A DNA stretch of 64,000 nt, taken from Microbacterium sp. VKM Ac-2923 (GTDB lineage: Bacteria; Actinomycetota; Actinomycetes; Actinomycetales; Microbacteriaceae). Positions 42,581 through 52,228 of the stretch are shown piece after piece; position 1 is the stretch's first letter; every line of letters begins with the position of its first letter. The notes under the pieces were generated by a model. That model saw only the letters and a program-made list of their open reading frames with translations, had not been told where the DNA came from and made no database searches. Position numbers and translations under genes: made by a program. Location: the NCBI RefSeq assembly GCF_022815605.1, contig NZ_JALGRP010000004.1, forward strand, positions 186,001 through 250,000, read 5' to 3'.

Positions 42581-44638
42581 GTGATCACCGACCTACCGTT
42601 CGAGAGCGTTTACCGACACGGGTTCGCGCGCGTCGCCGCGTGCACGATCCCCGTCGTGGTCGCCGACCCCGCGTCGAACGCCGCCGCTGTGCTCGAATCC
42701 GCTCGCGCGTGCGACGCCGAGGGCGTCGCGGTCGCGGTGTTCCCCGAACTCTGCCTGACCGGCTACGCGATCGACGATCTGGTCATGCAAGATCCACTGC
42801 TCGACGCCGTCGAAGCGGCCCTCTCCCGCCTGGTGCGGGCATCCGCGGATCTGCTCCCGGTCCTGCTGGTGGGCGCACCGCTCCGCCACGGCAACCGGCT
42901 GTTCAACTGCGCGGTCGTCATCCACCGTGGGCGCGTGCTCGGTGTCGCCCCCAAGGCGTACCTGCCCACGTATCGCGAGTTCTACGAGCATCGCTGGTAC
43001 GCCCGCGGCGACGACCAGGCGGGGCAGCACATCCGGATCGCCGGCGAGACGGTGCCGTTCGGTCCCGACCTGATCTTCGACGCCGTCGACGTACCGGGAC
43101 TCACCCTTCACGCCGAGATCTGCGAAGACGTCTGGGTGCCGATCCCCCCGTCGTCGGGTGCCGCACTGGCGGGCGCGACGGTGCTGGCCAACCTGTCGGG
43201 GAGCCCCATCACCATCGGCCGCGCCGACGACCGCGGCCTGCTTTCCCAGTCCCAGTCGCTGCGGTGCCTCGCGGCGTACGTCTACGCCGCCGCAGGCCAG
43301 GGCGAGTCGACGAACGACGTCTCCTGGGACGGCCAGACCATGATCTACGAGGGCGGGCAGCTGCTCGCCACGACCGAGCGCTTCCCCGACGGGCCTCGCC
43401 GGAGCGTGGCCGACGTCGATCTCGACCGCCTGCGGCAGGACCGCATCCGCCAGGGCACCTTCGACGACAACCGGAGGACGACGGCGCCCGCGTTCCGCAC
43501 GGTCTCGTTCGAACTCGCCCCTCCCGCGGCCGACATCGGTCTGCGCCGCGTGCTCGACCGCTTTCCGTTCGTACCCGACGACCCCGCTCGCCTCGCGCAG
43601 GACTGCTACGAGGCCTTCAACATCCAGGTGTCGGGGCTCGTGCAGCGTCTCGAGGCCATCGGCAACCCCAAACCCGTGCTCGGTGTCAGCGGCGGCCTCG
43701 ATTCCACCCACGCGCTGCTCGTGATCGCCCGGGCTATGGACCGCATGGGGCGCCCTCGCAGCGACATCCTGACGTACACGCTTCCCGGCTTCGCCACGAG
43801 CGAGAAGACGAAGCGCAACGCGATGGCGCTCGCCGAGGCCGTCGGGGCCTCGATCGAGGAGATCGACATCCGCCCCGCGGCATCCGAGATGCTCGGGCGC
43901 ATGGGCCATCCCTTCGCTTCGGGCCAGCCGGTTCACGACGTGACGTTCGAGAACGTGCAGGCGGGCCTACGCACCGACTACCTCTTCCGCCTCGCCAACC
44001 AGAACGGCGGCATCGTCATCGGCACGGGCGACCTGTCCGAGATCGCTCTCGGCTGGTCGACCTACGGTGTGGGCGACCAGATGAGCCACTACTCGGTGAA
44101 CCCGGGAGTGCCCAAGACCCTCATCCAGCACGTCATCCGCTGGGTCATTTCCTCGGGCGAGCTCAGCGCGGCGACAGTGGAGGTGCTGCAGGCGGTGCTC
44201 GATACCGAGATCAGCCCCGAACTCGTGCCCGCGGGCCAGGACGGCCGCATGCAGTCCACCGAAGACCGCATCGGGCCATACAACCTGCACGACTTCACGC
44301 TGTACCACGTATTGCGCTTCGGGTTCCGGCCCTCGAAGATCGCCTTCCTCGCCGCCCATGCCTGGTCGGATCCGGATGCCGGAACGTGGCCGCCGGGTTA
44401 CCCGGAGGGTGAACGCCCGTCGTACGACCTGGTGACGGTCGCGAAATGGCTCGACGTGTTCCTGCAGCGTTTCTTCGGCTTCGCGCAGTTCAAACGCACG
44501 GCGATCCCCAACGGGCCGAAGGTCTCACCGGCGGGATCGCTTTCGCCGCGTGGCGACTGGCGCGCACCGTCCGACGGGAACGCGCGCGTGTGGTTGGCCG
44601 ATCTGCGCGCGGCGGTGCCGCAGGCGTTCCACGACTGA
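42581..44638 (+). CDS. nadE: glutamine-dependent NAD+ synthetase
   Basis: 685 residues, the two-domain actinobacterial form. N-terminal nitrilase-type glutaminase: VFPELCLTGYAIDDLV (Glu), PKAYLPTYREFYEHRW (Lys), EICEDVWVP with nucleophile Cys near residue 180. C-terminal synthetase with PP-loop GVSGGLDSTHALL near residue 368 and GTGDLSEIALGWSTYG. It amidates deamido-NAD+ with an ammonia tunnel between sites. The GTG at 42581 follows CAGACT and six bases. Confidence 0.95.
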   Translation: MITDLPFESVYRHGFARVAACTIPVVVADPASNAAAVLESARACDAEGVAVAVFPELCLTGYAIDDLVMQDPLLDAVEAALSRLVRASADLLPVLLVGAPLRHGNRLFNCAVVIHRGRVLGVAPKAYLPTYREFYEHRWYARGDDQAGQHIRIAGETVPFGPDLIFDAVDVPGLTLHAEICEDVWVPIPPSSGAALAGATVLANLSGSPITIGRADDRGLLSQSQSLRCLAAYVYAAAGQGESTNDVSWDGQTMIYEGGQLLATTERFPDGPRRSVADVDLDRLRQDRIRQGTFDDNRRTTAPAFRTVSFELAPPAADIGLRRVLDRFPFVPDDPARLAQDCYEAFNIQVSGLVQRLEAIGNPKPVLGVSGGLDSTHALLVIARAMDRMGRPRSDILTYTLPGFATSEKTKRNAMALAEAVGASIEEIDIRPAASEMLGRMGHPFASGQPVHDVTFENVQAGLRTDYLFRLANQNGGIVIGTGDLSEIALGWSTYGVGDQMSHYSVNPGVPKTLIQHVIRWVISSGELSAATVEVLQAVLDTEISPELVPAGQDGRMQSTEDRIGPYNLHDFTLYHVLRFGFRPSKIAFLAAHAWSDPDAGTWPPGYPEGERPSYDLVTVAKWLDVFLQRFFGFAQFKRTAIPNGPKVSPAGSLSPRGDWRAPSDGNARVWLADLRAAVPQAFHD

Positions 44639-44677
44639 ATCACCGCTGCCGCGGATTCGGGCGTCAGACCGGCCGCG

Positions 44678-45175
44678 TCACCACCCCATCGAGCCGGGAA
44701 CGCCCTTGAACGGGCCCGCCAGCTCGCGCGTGACCCACCCGCCGTAGAAGCCGCCGGGCTGGGGCAGCACGGTCTCGCCGCCGAGAATGACGGCATCCAT
44801 CGGGCCGGCGTAGACGGCGACGCGGTCGTTCAGAAGTTCGTAACCGGGCATCGGGCTCGGGTAGTTCCAGGCGGCGCGCTCGGCCACCATTCCGCCACCG
44901 CCATGCACGTCGAAGTACCGCGCCCCACCCTTGAACTCGCAGAACGAAGCGCCCTGTCCGAGCGACAAGAATCCGCCGAAAGCGGCGATGGGCACGTAAT
45001 AGACCGGCGGGTGGCTGGTCTCGAGCACGCGGACGACGTCGTCTGTGTCGACGATGCGCGTTCCCCCGAAGTCGATCTGCACCCGCCTGCGCTCGCGCTC
45101 CACGCGCGGCGGGCGGGGGTAGTCCCACACGGACTCCTGGCCGGGACGGACGGGATCGGGAACGGGGCGTGCCAT
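44678..45175 (-). CDS. DUF427 protein
   Basis: 165 residues, one DUF427 domain: SVWDYPRPPRVE, then TSHPPVYYVPIAAF, CEFKGGARYFDVH, AAWNYPSPMPGYE, VAVYAGPMDAVILGGE. Structures of the family show a small beta barrel; function unknown. The ATG at 45175 is preceded by AGGCGC and TAGCGT, a leaderless start. It converges on nadE. Confidence 0.9.
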   Translation of the reverse strand: MARPVPDPVRPGQESVWDYPRPPRVERERRRVQIDFGGTRIVDTDDVVRVLETSHPPVYYVPIAAFGGFLSLGQGASFCEFKGGARYFDVHGGGGMVAERAAWNYPSPMPGYELLNDRVAVYAGPMDAVILGGETVLPQPGGFYGGWVTRELAGPFKGVPGSMGW

Positions 45176-45276
45176 GCGCCTACGCTACGCCGCGCCGGCC
45201 GCACGGGGGTCGGCCCCGGGGAGAACGGCGCAGGGGCTGCACGGGTTTTCGATAGCCTGGGGCGGAAGGGGGCACT

Positions 45277-45474
45277 GTGAGCGAGCAGAAGACCGTGACC
45301 GACGGCCGACGGTACCGCGCGTACCAGATCATCGGCATCGTGGTGGCTGTGCTGTTTCTGGCCCTCGGCGTGGTCGCCTACCTCGCCGGCGGAGGTCCCA
45401 TCATCGCCTCCATCGCCGTCGTCGGAGGTCTCGCCGTGTTGATCGTCTCGATCGTGATGATGGTGCGTTCATGA
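45277..45474 (+). CDS. 65-residue two-TM membrane protein
   Basis: Small protein with two hydrophobic helices (AYQIIGIVVAVLFLALGVVAYLA and IIASIAVVGGLAVLIVSIVMM). No family recognised. The GTG at 45277 has GGAAGGGGG upstream and a TAGCCT -10 box further back. It overlaps the next small gene by ATGA, so the two are coupled and may act together. Confidence 0.75.
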   Translation: MSEQKTVTDGRRYRAYQIIGIVVAVLFLALGVVAYLAGGGPIIASIAVVGGLAVLIVSIVMMVRS

Positions 45475-45605
45475 GCGCGCCCGGTGAAGACGGCGGCAAG
45501 AAGAAGTACCCGGCTGGGACGGTCGTCATCTGGATCGCCGGGGCGGGCATCGGGCTGTGGCTGCTGATCAGCGGTCTCGTCGGCATCCTCTCCGGCGGGA
45601 ACTGA
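45471..45605 (+). CDS. 44-residue membrane peptide
   Basis: A short polar Lys-rich head (EDGGKKKYPAG) is followed by one TM helix (VVIWIAGAGIGLWLLISGL). The ATG overlaps the stop of the preceding two-TM gene, which is the main support. Function unknown. Confidence 0.7.
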   Translation: MSAPGEDGGKKKYPAGTVVIWIAGAGIGLWLLISGLVGILSGGN

Positions 45606-45680
45606 TCCGGCGCGTCGCGGGAATGTCCACCGGAGTGGATCGTTGTCCTGAGGGTCTATGACCCCCTTCGAAAGGACATC

Positions 45681-46625
45681 ATGACGCGCATCGGACGCAG
45701 CGACCTCGACATCCTCCCCCTCTCGCTCGGCGGGAACGTCTTCGGCTGGACGGCCGACCGCGACACTTCGTTCGCGGTCCTCGACGCGTTCCGCGATGGT
45801 GGCGGGAACTTCATCGACACGGCCGACGGGTACAGCGCTTGGGTCCCCGGCAACTCGGGCGGCGAGAGCGAGACGCTGATCGGCGAATGGCTCGCCTCCC
45901 GCAAGCCCTCTGACATCGTCGTCGCGACGAAGGTGAGCACGCACCCCGACTTCCGCGGCCTGTCCGCGTCGAACGTGCGCGCCGCAGCCGAAACGTCGCT
46001 GAAGCGCCTCGGGGTCGACGCGATCGACCTGTACTACGCCCACTTCGACGACGCCGACACTCCGCTGGACGAAACCGTCGCGGCCTTCGCCGACCTCGTC
46101 CGTGATGGCCTCGTGCGCTATGTCGCCGTGTCCAATTACACCGCCGAGCGTATCGGCGAGTGGATCTCGCTCGCCGAAGCCGCGGGTGCCGACCTCCCCG
46201 TCGCCATCCAGCCGCACTACAACCTCGTGCACCGGACCGAGATCGAGCGCGACATCGTGCCCGTCGCCGAACGTCACGGCATGTCGCTCGTGCCCTACTA
46301 CGCGCTCGCGAGCGGGTTCCTGACCGGCAAGTACCGGTCGGCGGATGCCACGGGCGACTCGCCGCGAGCGGGGGGAGCCGCGAAGCTGGCCACTCCGGCG
46401 GGTCTCGCGCTCATCGATGCGCTCGAAGAGGTCGGTGACGCGCACGGCGCATCCATCGCCACAACCGCACTCGCGTGGCTGCGCGCGCAGCCGACCGTCG
46501 CCGCGCCCATTGCGAGCGCCTCGAAAGTCGAGCAGGTCGCCGATCTGCTCGCGAGCGCCTCGCTGGAGCTCACGCGCGATGAGATCGCGCGCCTGTCCGA
46601 CGCGTCCGAGGCGGCGCAGGACTGA
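45681..46625 (+). CDS. aldo-keto reductase
   Basis: 314 residues, TIM-barrel AKR family. Catalytic features: FIDTADGYSAW (Asp and Tyr), ATKVSTHP (Lys), and DLYYAHFDDADTPLD (His position). It reduces carbonyls with NADPH; physiological substrate unknown. ATG at 45681 follows GAAAGGA. A short inverted repeat GGGTC-tat-GACCC lies 17-29 bases upstream and may be a regulator site. A strong hairpin follows the stop. Confidence 0.9.
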   Translation: MTRIGRSDLDILPLSLGGNVFGWTADRDTSFAVLDAFRDGGGNFIDTADGYSAWVPGNSGGESETLIGEWLASRKPSDIVVATKVSTHPDFRGLSASNVRAAAETSLKRLGVDAIDLYYAHFDDADTPLDETVAAFADLVRDGLVRYVAVSNYTAERIGEWISLAEAAGADLPVAIQPHYNLVHRTEIERDIVPVAERHGMSLVPYYALASGFLTGKYRSADATGDSPRAGGAAKLATPAGLALIDALEEVGDAHGASIATTALAWLRAQPTVAAPIASASKVEQVADLLASASLELTRDEIARLSDASEAAQD

Positions 46626-46630
46626 CCGTC

Positions 46631-46659
46631 GGAGCGGGCCCCCGCGCGGGGCCCGCTCC
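46631..46659 (+). terminator. terminator after the aldo-keto reductase gene
   Basis: GGAGCGGGCCCC (46631-46642) pairs with GGGGCCCGCTCC (46648-46659), a perfect 12-base stem with a five-base loop, starting six bases after the stop. No T-run. Confidence 0.75.
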
Positions 46660-46706
46660 GTGCGGGGCAGCGCGGCGAGGATGGCTCGCGCAGGCACAAT
46701 AGAGGG

Positions 46707-47264
46707 GTGAAACTCCTCGTCGCCGCCCATGCTTCCGAACTCGTCGCCTTCGAAGAGGAGATCCCGGGTTTCGAGCGCCTGCTCACCGGGGTGGGGAAGA
46801 TTCCCGCCGCCTCTGCTCTCACGCGGGCGCTCTGCCGCGGCGAGTACGACGAGATCGTCGTCGTCGGCACGGCCGGAGCGATCGACGATGAGGTCGAGGG
46901 CGGGATCTATGAGATCGCCGGCGCGATCCAACACGATGTGAGGGGCCTGGACGGCACCTTCGGCGAACACGTGTCCCTGCCGGCGCGCGTCGACACCGGA
47001 CATGAGGGTCTGATCATCGCCACCGGTGACCACTTCGTCGACGATGCGCAGACCGTCGCACTCATCCGCGGGCTCGGCGCGGGCCTAGTGGACATGGAAT
47101 CCTATGCGCTCATCTGGGTCGCGCAGCAGTTCGACGTACCCATCCGCATTCTTCGGGCCGTCTCGGACCGCGCACAGGACGGCGCCACTGAGCTGTGGGA
47201 CGTCGTGGTGGAGCGCTGCAGTCACCAGCTGCGCGCCGAGCTACGTACTCGCTACGGGGTCTGA
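46707..47264 (+). CDS. nucleosidase / purine-phosphorylase-like protein
   Basis: 185 residues, shorter than classic MTA/SAH nucleosidases. Family motifs: LLVAAHASELVAFEE, VVVGTAGAID, ATGDHFVDDAQT, and VDMESYALIWVA with the active-site Glu, then VSDRAQDGA with the base-binding Asp. Probably hydrolyses a purine nucleoside such as MTA or SAH. The GTG at 46707 is preceded by CACAAT and six bases. It converges on the MFS gene. Confidence 0.82.
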   Translation: MKLLVAAHASELVAFEEEIPGFERLLTGVGKIPAASALTRALCRGEYDEIVVVGTAGAIDDEVEGGIYEIAGAIQHDVRGLDGTFGEHVSLPARVDTGHEGLIIATGDHFVDDAQTVALIRGLGAGLVDMESYALIWVAQQFDVPIRILRAVSDRAQDGATELWDVVVERCSHQLRAELRTRYGV

Positions 47265-47319
47265 CTCCAGCCCGCGCAGGCCCGGCCGGTCCGCCGCGCA
47301 CAACTCCCGCGATCTGCGC

Positions 47320-48822
47320 TCACGGAGTCTGCGTACCCGTCTTCGCCCGCTTGGCCAGGTCGGCGACGCCCACGATGAGCGCGAGACCCAGGAAGACGCC
47401 GACGGTGATCATGCCCGACGCGTAGGCGTCGTGGTACAGCACCGCCGTATCATCCACCGAGTCCTGCTCGCGATACACGGTGGCGTAGAACAGCGCCAGT
47501 GCGATGGCCGTGCCGACGGCGGTGCCGATGCGCTGGCCGAGCTGTCCGATCGATCCGGCGACGCCGCCGCTGCGCACAGGGATGTCGGCGAGAGTAAGGG
47601 TCTGGTTCGGCGAAATGACGAGCCCGCCCGCGAAGCCGCCGAATGTCATCACGGCCGCCATCGCCCAGGGCGTCCATTCGGGGGCTGTGAACAACGCCAC
47701 GAGCACGAGGCCACCCGCCGTGGCGACCATGCCCACGATCCCCCATACGACGAGGGGTCGACCGAGCCGGGTGACGAGGTTGCCTCCGATCCAGGAGCTC
47801 CAGGCAGAGGCCACGGCGAAGCCGATCGTGACCATGCCGGCGAACACCGGTTCGAGGCCTAGCCCGCCCTGGAGGAACAGGGTGCCCAGGAGGAACATGG
47901 CCGGGATCGCCGAGAAGTAGGCGGTCGAGATGAGCACGCCGTTCCGGTACGACGGCAACGAGAAGATCGAGAACGGCATGAGGGGCATGCGACCGCGCTC
48001 CGCGTAGCGCCGCTCCCAGTAGACGAATGCTGCGGCGAAGACCACCGAGACCACGAGCAGCCACCATCGATGCGGATTGTCTGCGGGGCTGCCGGTGGTG
48101 AAAAGGAAGGGCCACATCAGCGCAAGGATCGTCAGCGCGAACAACAGCACGCCGACGGGGTCGAGATCGAGCCGGCGATGGGACTTCGTGCGGGTGTCGG
48201 GCAACAACCACGCGGCGAGGACGATGACGATGGCGACGAGGGGGATGTTGATCCAGAAGATCAGTCGCCAGCCGTCGGTGTCTCCGCCGAGGGCGATGAG
48301 AAGACCACCGAGCGTGGGCCCGAACGCCGTCGCGATTCCGATCGTGGCGCCGAACAGACCGAACGCGCGCCCACGCTCCTTACCCTGGAACAGCTGCTGC
48401 ACAAGACCCAGCACCTGCGGCATCTGGATGCCGGCTGCCACGCCCTGCAGGAGTCGGGCCACCAACAGCACGGTCGTGTTCGGAGCGAGAGCACACGCCA
48501 GGCTGGTGACGAGGAACAGCGAAAGTCCCACGAGGAAGAGCACACGGCGGGAGCGGAGGTCGCCCAGCCGCCCCGCCGGGACAAGCACCAACCCGAACGT
48601 CAGGATGTAGCCCGAGACGACGAGCTGAAGCTCGGTCGGCCCCGCGTTCAATGCCGCTTCGATCGAGGGCAAGGCCACGTTGACCTTCGTCAGATCGAGG
48701 ATGGTCAACGCCGCCACCGCGACCGCCACCCAGTAGGCCCGCCACCGGTGCCGCGGTGAGAGAGCGATATCGCGGGTGATGGGGGCGGAGGGTTCCGGGG
48801 AGGTGGGGGACTGATCAGACAT
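47320..48822 (-). CDS. MFS drug-efflux-type transporter, DHA2 (14 TM)
   Basis: 500 residues, about 14 TM helices. Motif A GRLGDLRSRRVLFLVG and antiporter motif C region GPTLGGLLIALGG place it with EmrB/QacA-type proton antiporters. Substrate unknown. ATG at 48822, with TAGCGT and eight bases before it. Its upstream region carries an inverted repeat and duplicated tail sequence described separately. No adjacent regulator. Confidence 0.9.
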   Translation of the reverse strand: MSDQSPTSPEPSAPITRDIALSPRHRWRAYWVAVAVAALTILDLTKVNVALPSIEAALNAGPTELQLVVSGYILTFGLVLVPAGRLGDLRSRRVLFLVGLSLFLVTSLACALAPNTTVLLVARLLQGVAAGIQMPQVLGLVQQLFQGKERGRAFGLFGATIGIATAFGPTLGGLLIALGGDTDGWRLIFWINIPLVAIVIVLAAWLLPDTRTKSHRRLDLDPVGVLLFALTILALMWPFLFTTGSPADNPHRWWLLVVSVVFAAAFVYWERRYAERGRMPLMPFSIFSLPSYRNGVLISTAYFSAIPAMFLLGTLFLQGGLGLEPVFAGMVTIGFAVASAWSSWIGGNLVTRLGRPLVVWGIVGMVATAGGLVLVALFTAPEWTPWAMAAVMTFGGFAGGLVISPNQTLTLADIPVRSGGVAGSIGQLGQRIGTAVGTAIALALFYATVYREQDSVDDTAVLYHDAYASGMITVGVFLGLALIVGVADLAKRAKTGTQTP

Positions 48823-48909
48823 CGTCTGAGACGCTACTCCGCGCCTCCGACACGGCGTCCGGGCTTGCGCCCGACCACGTGCGCAGCCGCAGCGGCGCGC
48901 GGGCCCGGG

Positions 48910-49007
48910 GTCGACTGACGCGCCGGACGTCGTTCAGTCGACGTCGGGAGCCCCCGCGGTGTGCGGGACCGGATTCGGCCGCGGCGGCCGGACGTCGCTC
49001 AGTCGAC
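48910..49007. repeat. hairpin and 21-bp direct repeat between two genes
   Basis: GTCGACTGA (48910-48918) pairs with TCAGTCGAC (48934-48942), a nine-base stem. The right arm lies within a 21-base block, GCCGGACGTCG followed by YTCAGTCGAC, at 48922-48942 that recurs at 48987-49007 with one difference. The second copy contains the stop codon of the small membrane protein gene, so the first copy looks like a duplicated gene tail. The arrangement may serve as a terminator. Confidence 0.7.
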
Positions 49008-49181
49008 CTCGCGGCGGGCGAAGACCGCGCGCAGCACGAGGAAGACGATCAACGCGACCACGGCCACGGCGAGCACGCGGAAGGCGAAAGCGATCAACGA
49101 GAACAGCACATTGACGATCGCCCAAGCGATGATCACGGCGACGACGACGCCGACAATGGTCCACAGAGTGCTCTTACGCAT
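48999..49181 (-). CDS. 60-residue membrane protein
   Basis: One long hydrophobic stretch or two close helices (LWTIVGVVVAVIIAWAIVNV and AFRVLAVAVVALIVFLVL) with a basic end FARREVD. No family recognised. The ATG at 49181 follows TAGGCT and six bases, a leaderless promoter, which supports it as real. It sits between sbcC and the MFS gene on the same strand. Confidence 0.75.
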   Translation of the reverse strand: MRKSTLWTIVGVVVAVIIAWAIVNVLFSLIAFAFRVLAVAVVALIVFLVLRAVFARREVD

Positions 49182-49219
49182 GTGCCAAGCCTAGACAGGC
49201 CGTCCGAGAGACAGGGGCG

Positions 49220-52200
49220 TCAGCCGAAGGCGCGCGCGGCGTCATGACGGATGACGCTCGGGCCCCGAGGCGTCGCCGTGACGTGAAGCTGCGCCGGCAG
49301 CTGATCGCGCATCGACGCCACGTGACTGATGACACCCACCGTGCGGCCCCCTTGACGCAGCTCGTCGAGCGTTCGCATGGCGAGTTCGAGCGTGTCGTCG
49401 TCGAGCGAGCCGAAGCCCTCGTCGATGAACAACGTGTCGAGACGGAGCCCGCCGGCGCGGGCGGTGACGACCTCGGCGAGCCCCAGGGCGAGGGCGAGCG
49501 AGGTGAGGAACGTCTCCCCTCCCGACAGCGACTGCGGGGGCCGACATTGACCGGTGAAGGCGTCCATGATCTCGAGCCCGAGACCGCTGGACGCCCCCCG
49601 CGCGGCAAGCGCATCGGTGTGTTGCAGGCGGTAGCGTCCAGCAGACATGTGCTCCAGGCGCAGGTTCGCCGTGGCCACGATCTCTTCGAGCTCGGCTGCG
49701 AGCACGAATGTCTCGAGCGTCATCCGACGCGTGTTCGGCGCCCGCCCCGCCACCGTGTCGGCCAAGCGGGCCACGACCGCGTGCTCGTCGGCAAGGGTCG
49801 CCACCGCGGCGTGACCGGAATCGGCGCGCTGCGCCAGAGACCGCAGGCGGTCGGCGAGTGAGCGCCCGGCGGCACGGGCGGCCGCGGTCGCCTGGACCGC
49901 TTCGCGCGCCGACGCCACCTCGACCGTGAACGGCGCGAGGTCGATCGGATCGTCTCCCACCTCGACGAGCAGGAGCTCGAGCTCGAGCAGTCGCTGCCGC
50001 GTTGCGGCGAGCGCAGCGTCGTGCTCGGCGAGGGTCGTGTCGAGCCGGCGACGTTCTGCGGCCGGACGCAGCGCCGCGGTGACCGAGGCGACATCGGAGA
50101 ACGGACTCTCGTCGACGAGCGCGACGACGGCGCTGTCGGCGGCCCGATGGGCATCGCGAGCAGCGGAGAGAGTCGACCGCGCCGCGATGAGGTCGCGCAC
50201 GGCGTCGCGCCGTGTGTGGAGATCGTCCTGTCGGGCCGCGACCGTGTCGAACTCGTCCCGGGCCGCGTCGACCTCATCGCGGAGCGCCTCCGCGCGCTGT
50301 CGCGCGAGGGCCAGTTCTTGCCGCGCCACGGCGAGGTCCGCGCCGAGGGTGTCGAGTCTCTGCGCGATCGCCGCGTCGAGGTCGGCCGCCCGAGTGCGGT
50401 CGGCACGAACCCGCTCGTACTCGTCGACCTCGGCCGCCGCTGCGGCGAGGGCGTCGTCGGCCGCAGCCAGGCGCGCCCGGAGCACCTCGACCCCGTCGCC
50501 ACCGGCGAGCGCCGCCGACAGGGCGTGGGCGTCGCGGGCGACGCGGGCGGCGTCGGAGGCGAGACGGTCGCTCTCGACGGCGGTGTTCTTGCGGTCCTCG
50601 GCCGCCGCGAGGTCGGCGTCGCTCACGACGGCCTCGGTGCCCCGCGCGGGCTGCGGGTGCTCACGAGCACCGCACACCGCGCACGGTTCGCCGTCGACGA
50701 GCTCGTGCGCGAGTTCGACCGCGGCACCGGCAAGGCGCCGGCGCAGCAGCATCATCCACGCATCGATCGCCCGCTGGAGATCGTCGGCGCGGACGAGCGA
50801 GGCGAGGTCCGCCTGATCGCGCTGCTCGCGCAGACGCGCGGCCTCGCGGGCGGCGTGCAGGCGGCGCGCCGTCTCGTCGCGGTGCGTGAGCGCAGCATCG
50901 CTCCGTGCTTGGGCACCCGCCAGCTCGACCAGGCGCGCGTCGAGGGCGCGGAGCATGTCGGGAACCTCGACGCGGCCGTCGACGAGCTTCTGCCTTTCGC
51001 CGTCGACGGCGTCGACCCGGGCGTGCAGGCGCCGAACGTCGAGATCGAGGCCGACGAGTTCTGTCTCGGTGCGCAAAGCCGCCTCTCCTCGCGCAAGGAG
51101 AGCGGTGAGGGCATCGTTTCGAGGCCCCAGGTCAGCATCGGCGCTTGCCTCTCGCCGCTCGAGGATGACGGCCTCCGCGTCGCCGTGACGCCGCTCGGCG
51201 GCGGACAACGCCTCTCGCGCCGCCCGGGCCGCATCGAGCGCGACGCGGAGCCCTTCGGACCCGGCCGCCGCCTCAGCCTCTTGCCGGACCGCGGCGATCG
51301 CCACCGTCGCGGCTTCGAGGACCGCGAGTTTCTCGCGCTCGACGAGGCGATCACGCTGACGCTCGGCGAGTGCCCGCGCTTCGCGCTCGGCGACGAGGGC
51401 GGCGTCGAGCCGGGCGTCGGCGGCGCTGTTCTCTCGGGCGAGGGTATCGACGCGATAATCGGCGCGCTCGACCGCCCTCACGACACTCACGAGCCGTTCG
51501 ACGACGCCGACGGCGTCATCGCGGCCCTCGGACGAGGCATCGTCGCGGCCCGCGTCGAGTTCGTCGACCAGGCGCTCGGCCTCGTCGAGCAGGGTCGACA
51601 CCTCGACGCCTTCGGCCGCGAGTCGCTCGTGAGCGCGCTTGCGGCGCTCGTCGAGATCTCCCGCGTACTGCTCGAACGAACGCGTGCCGAACAGGGTGCG
51701 AAGGAGCGCCAGACGCTCGTCGTTCTTGGCGAGCAGGAAGCGGGCGAAGCGGTTCTGCGCCAGCAGGATGACCTGCAGGAACTGCTGCTGGGTGAGTTTC
51801 AGGATCTCGTCGAGACGTGCCGCCACGTCGACGGGGCGAGCGGCCACGCCCGTCCACCCCTCGGGTGCGAGCACTTCGAGCAGTGCGCGGTGCGGCTCCT
51901 TCGTCGTGCCGCCGCCGCGACGCTTCGGGCGCTCGAACTCGGGCGACCGCGTCACGCGCCACCGATCGCCCTCGGCGCTGAACTCCAGCGTGACGCGCGT
52001 GGGATCGTCGGGCTCGCAGTGGTCGCTCCGCAAGCGCCTCTCGGCTCCGTCGTACCGGGGGACGCCGCCGAAGAGGGCGTAGCAGACGCCGTCGAGCACG
52101 CTGGACTTGCCCGCGCCGGTGCGGCCGGTGATCAGGAAGATCCCGTCATCGGCGAACCGCTCGAAATCCACCTCCTGCACGTCGAGGAAGGGGCCGAAAC

Positions 52201-52228
52201 CTTCGAGTTCGAGGCGATGCAGCTTCAT
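49220..52228 (-). CDS. sbcC: SbcC/Rad50-type SMC ATPase
   Basis: 1002 residues. Walker A GRTGAGKSSVLDGVCYALFG near residue 35, long Ala/Arg/Glu-rich coiled coils, a zinc hook CAVCG near residue 512, and C-terminal SGGETFLTSLALALGL with Walker B DEGFGSLD. With SbcD it forms an ATP-dependent nuclease that opens hairpins and cleans protein-blocked DNA ends. The ATG at 52228 overlaps the sbcD stop by ATGA. Confidence 0.95.
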   Translation of the reverse strand: MKLHRLELEGFGPFLDVQEVDFERFADDGIFLITGRTGAGKSSVLDGVCYALFGGVPRYDGAERRLRSDHCEPDDPTRVTLEFSAEGDRWRVTRSPEFERPKRRGGGTTKEPHRALLEVLAPEGWTGVAARPVDVAARLDEILKLTQQQFLQVILLAQNRFARFLLAKNDERLALLRTLFGTRSFEQYAGDLDERRKRAHERLAAEGVEVSTLLDEAERLVDELDAGRDDASSEGRDDAVGVVERLVSVVRAVERADYRVDTLARENSAADARLDAALVAEREARALAERQRDRLVEREKLAVLEAATVAIAAVRQEAEAAAGSEGLRVALDAARAAREALSAAERRHGDAEAVILERREASADADLGPRNDALTALLARGEAALRTETELVGLDLDVRRLHARVDAVDGERQKLVDGRVEVPDMLRALDARLVELAGAQARSDAALTHRDETARRLHAAREAARLREQRDQADLASLVRADDLQRAIDAWMMLLRRRLAGAAVELAHELVDGEPCAVCGAREHPQPARGTEAVVSDADLAAAEDRKNTAVESDRLASDAARVARDAHALSAALAGGDGVEVLRARLAAADDALAAAAAEVDEYERVRADRTRAADLDAAIAQRLDTLGADLAVARQELALARQRAEALRDEVDAARDEFDTVAARQDDLHTRRDAVRDLIAARSTLSAARDAHRAADSAVVALVDESPFSDVASVTAALRPAAERRRLDTTLAEHDAALAATRQRLLELELLLVEVGDDPIDLAPFTVEVASAREAVQATAAARAAGRSLADRLRSLAQRADSGHAAVATLADEHAVVARLADTVAGRAPNTRRMTLETFVLAAELEEIVATANLRLEHMSAGRYRLQHTDALAARGASSGLGLEIMDAFTGQCRPPQSLSGGETFLTSLALALGLAEVVTARAGGLRLDTLFIDEGFGSLDDDTLELAMRTLDELRQGGRTVGVISHVASMRDQLPAQLHVTATPRGPSVIRHDAARAFG

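Noticed and set aside
45652..45664. GGGTC-tat-GACCC inverted repeat upstream of the aldo-keto reductase as a regulator site
   Set aside because: Too short, with no adjacent regulator; noted in the gene entry only.
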